DNA from: Marinobacterium sedimentorum
Lineage (GTDB): Bacteria > Pseudomonadota > Gammaproteobacteria > Pseudomonadales > Balneatricaceae
DNA length: 64,000 nt
Direction of reading: 5' to 3'
NCBI RefSeq assembly: GCF_024267675.1
Contig: NZ_JALDYX010000004.1
Coordinates: 124,001-188,000, forward strand
Part shown: piece after piece, positions 63,187 through 64,000 of the stretch
Position numbering within the stretch: the first letter of the stretch is position 1
Layout: every line of letters begins with the position of its first letter
Made by a program: the position numbers and the translations under genes
Notes under the pieces: model-generated
The model's input: the letters and a program-made list of their open reading frames with translations, nothing else
Databases searched by the model: none
What the model was told of the DNA's origin: nothing

Positions 63187-64000
63187 ATGCGTAGTAAATA
63201 TCGTCTGGGTGTGGATGCCGGTGGCACCTTTACCGACTTCGTACTGGCTGAGAAGACTGGCGACGTGCGGGTCTTCAAGAGCCCGTCGACCCCGCACGAC
63301 GGCACCATTGCCATCAAGGCGGGCCTGGCCCAGATCAGCGAGGCGCTGGGTGAGTCGGTGGAGTCGATTATTCAGCAGTGTGACCTTTGCATCAACGGCA
63401 CTACTGTGGCGCTGAATGCGCTGATCGAGAAGAAGGGGGCCAAGGTCGGGCTGCTCTGTACTGCAGGTCATGAAGACAGCATCGAGATCCGCCTCGGTCA
63501 CAAGGAGGAAGGCTACCGTTATGATGCCGACTTCCCACCGGCCCATATGATAGTGCCACGCCATCTGCGCCGGCCGATTTCGGGGCGTGTTTTGGTCGAT
63601 GGATCGGAGCACACACCGTTGGATGAGGCGGCAGTGCGCGAAGCGGTGCGCTATTTCAAGGAAGAGGGCGTTGAAAGCGTGGCGATCTCCTTTGTCTGGG
63701 CGGTGCGCAACCCTGATCATGAGCGCCGCGCCCGTGAGATCGTGCAGGAGATGATGCCGGGGGTGTTCGTCTGCACCGGTACCGAGGTTGATCCGCAAGT
63801 GCGTGAGTACACCCGTACCTCCACCACCGTCGTCAACGCTTACCTGAGTCCGGTGATGCGGCGCTATGTCGAGCGTATTGACGACTATTTCCGTTCATTG
63901 GGCGTGCGTCATCCGGTGCGTTACTTCCAGTCCAACGGCGGTCTGTCCATCGGCGAAGCGATGCAGGGGCGGGCGGTGAATGCCATCAACTCGGGGCCGG
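63187..64000 (+). CDS. hyuA: hydantoinase A/oxoprolinase family protein (HyuA), 3' end outside window
   Basis: At least 271 codons are present and the frame is open at the window edge. The N-terminus YRLGVDAGGTFTDFVL is the ATP-binding phosphate-1 motif of the ASKHA-fold HyuA family, followed by CINGTTVALNALIEKKGAKVGLL and VREYTRTSTTVVNAYLSPVM near 215. GAGGA precedes the ATG by about eight bases. Forms a heteromeric enzyme with HyuB encoded just upstream. Confidence 0.88.
   Translation, partial: MRSKYRLGVDAGGTFTDFVLAEKTGDVRVFKSPSTPHDGTIAIKAGLAQISEALGESVESIIQQCDLCINGTTVALNALIEKKGAKVGLLCTAGHEDSIEIRLGHKEEGYRYDADFPPAHMIVPRHLRRPISGRVLVDGSEHTPLDEAAVREAVRYFKEEGVESVAISFVWAVRNPDHERRAREIVQEMMPGVFVCTGTEVDPQVREYTRTSTTVVNAYLSPVMRRYVERIDDYFRSLGVRHPVRYFQSNGGLSIGEAMQGRAVNAINSGP

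Noticed and set aside
1..64000. CRISPR arrays, tRNA, rRNA or tmRNA genes
   Set aside because: No regularly spaced direct repeats or cloverleaf-like sequences were noticed; a tRNAscan-SE/Infernal run would settle it.

Overview
The window reads as an accessory genomic island of a gammaproteobacterium, most plausibly a marine or environmental lineage. This rests on gene families and mid-range base composition only; no rRNA, tRNA or other taxonomic marker was seen. About 42 kb of co-directional, tightly packed genes form a defence island. It is followed by a recombination and maintenance module of the SXT/R391 ICE type, an IS5-family insertion, a cluster of satellite- or plasmid-like genes, and finally what looks like ordinary chromosome (hydantoinase/oxoprolinase genes).

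Layout. 1-4129: 3' part of a giant SF1 helicase fused to a Vsr/DUF559-like nuclease and a DUF3320 tail. 4361-16891: a DUF4258 protein, a small acidic protein, a vWA / PP2C phosphatase / Ser-Thr kinase triad (TerY-P type), an SF1 helicase, an unrecognised 485-aa protein, a coiled-coil McrB-like AAA+ protein and a DUF2357 (McrC-like) protein with a zinc ribbon. Most of these genes overlap by a few bases and look like one transcription unit. 16938-23425: a Wadjet-like SMC system (SMC, MukE-like, kleisin-like, Toprim-like) in the order jetC-B-A-D. 23626-40615: a BREX system with brxR (WYL regulator), brxE-like, brxA, brxB, brxC, pglX, an inserted ATPase + DUF4276 (Toprim-like) pair, pglZ and brxL. 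40770-42424: a UDG-like protein and a DUF3883 nuclease-like protein. 42479-46090: a sigma-54 activator with a CARF-like N-terminus, divergent from a metallo-beta-lactamase-fold protein and a four-helix membrane protein.

46248-53415 (minus strand): radC, CobT-like vWA, a small ORF, DUF3150, MoxR/CobS-like ATPase, YqaJ exonuclease, Bet/RecT annealase and a zinc-ribbon/glycine-zipper protein. This is the recombination-plus-ATPase block known from SXT/R391-like integrative elements. No integrase, relaxase or conjugation gene lies in the window. 53527-54814 is an intact-looking IS5-family element. 55121-60901 holds a replication primase-helicase-like protein without a P-loop, a RecD/Dda-like helicase, an XRE regulator, an inovirus Gp2/YagK-YfjJ-like replication protein and an AlpA regulator. 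A decayed IS21 istA remnant (about 61006-61250) marks the likely right edge of the island. hyuB and the start of hyuA follow.

How it may work together (inference): BREX and Wadjet would give layered protection against phages and plasmids. The TerY-P/helicase/McrBC-like operon has the parts of a phospho-regulated DNA-processing defence system. The CARF-sigma-54/MBL/membrane locus looks like a nucleotide-sensing, inducible effector module. The points that most deserve a second look are the BrxL homologue whose C-terminus resembles the MITD1 phospholipase-D-like domain instead of the Lon protease domain, the TerY-P/McrBC-like operon, the CARF-sigma-54 locus, the ATPase/DUF4276 pair inside BREX, and the foreign-looking specificity half of PglX.
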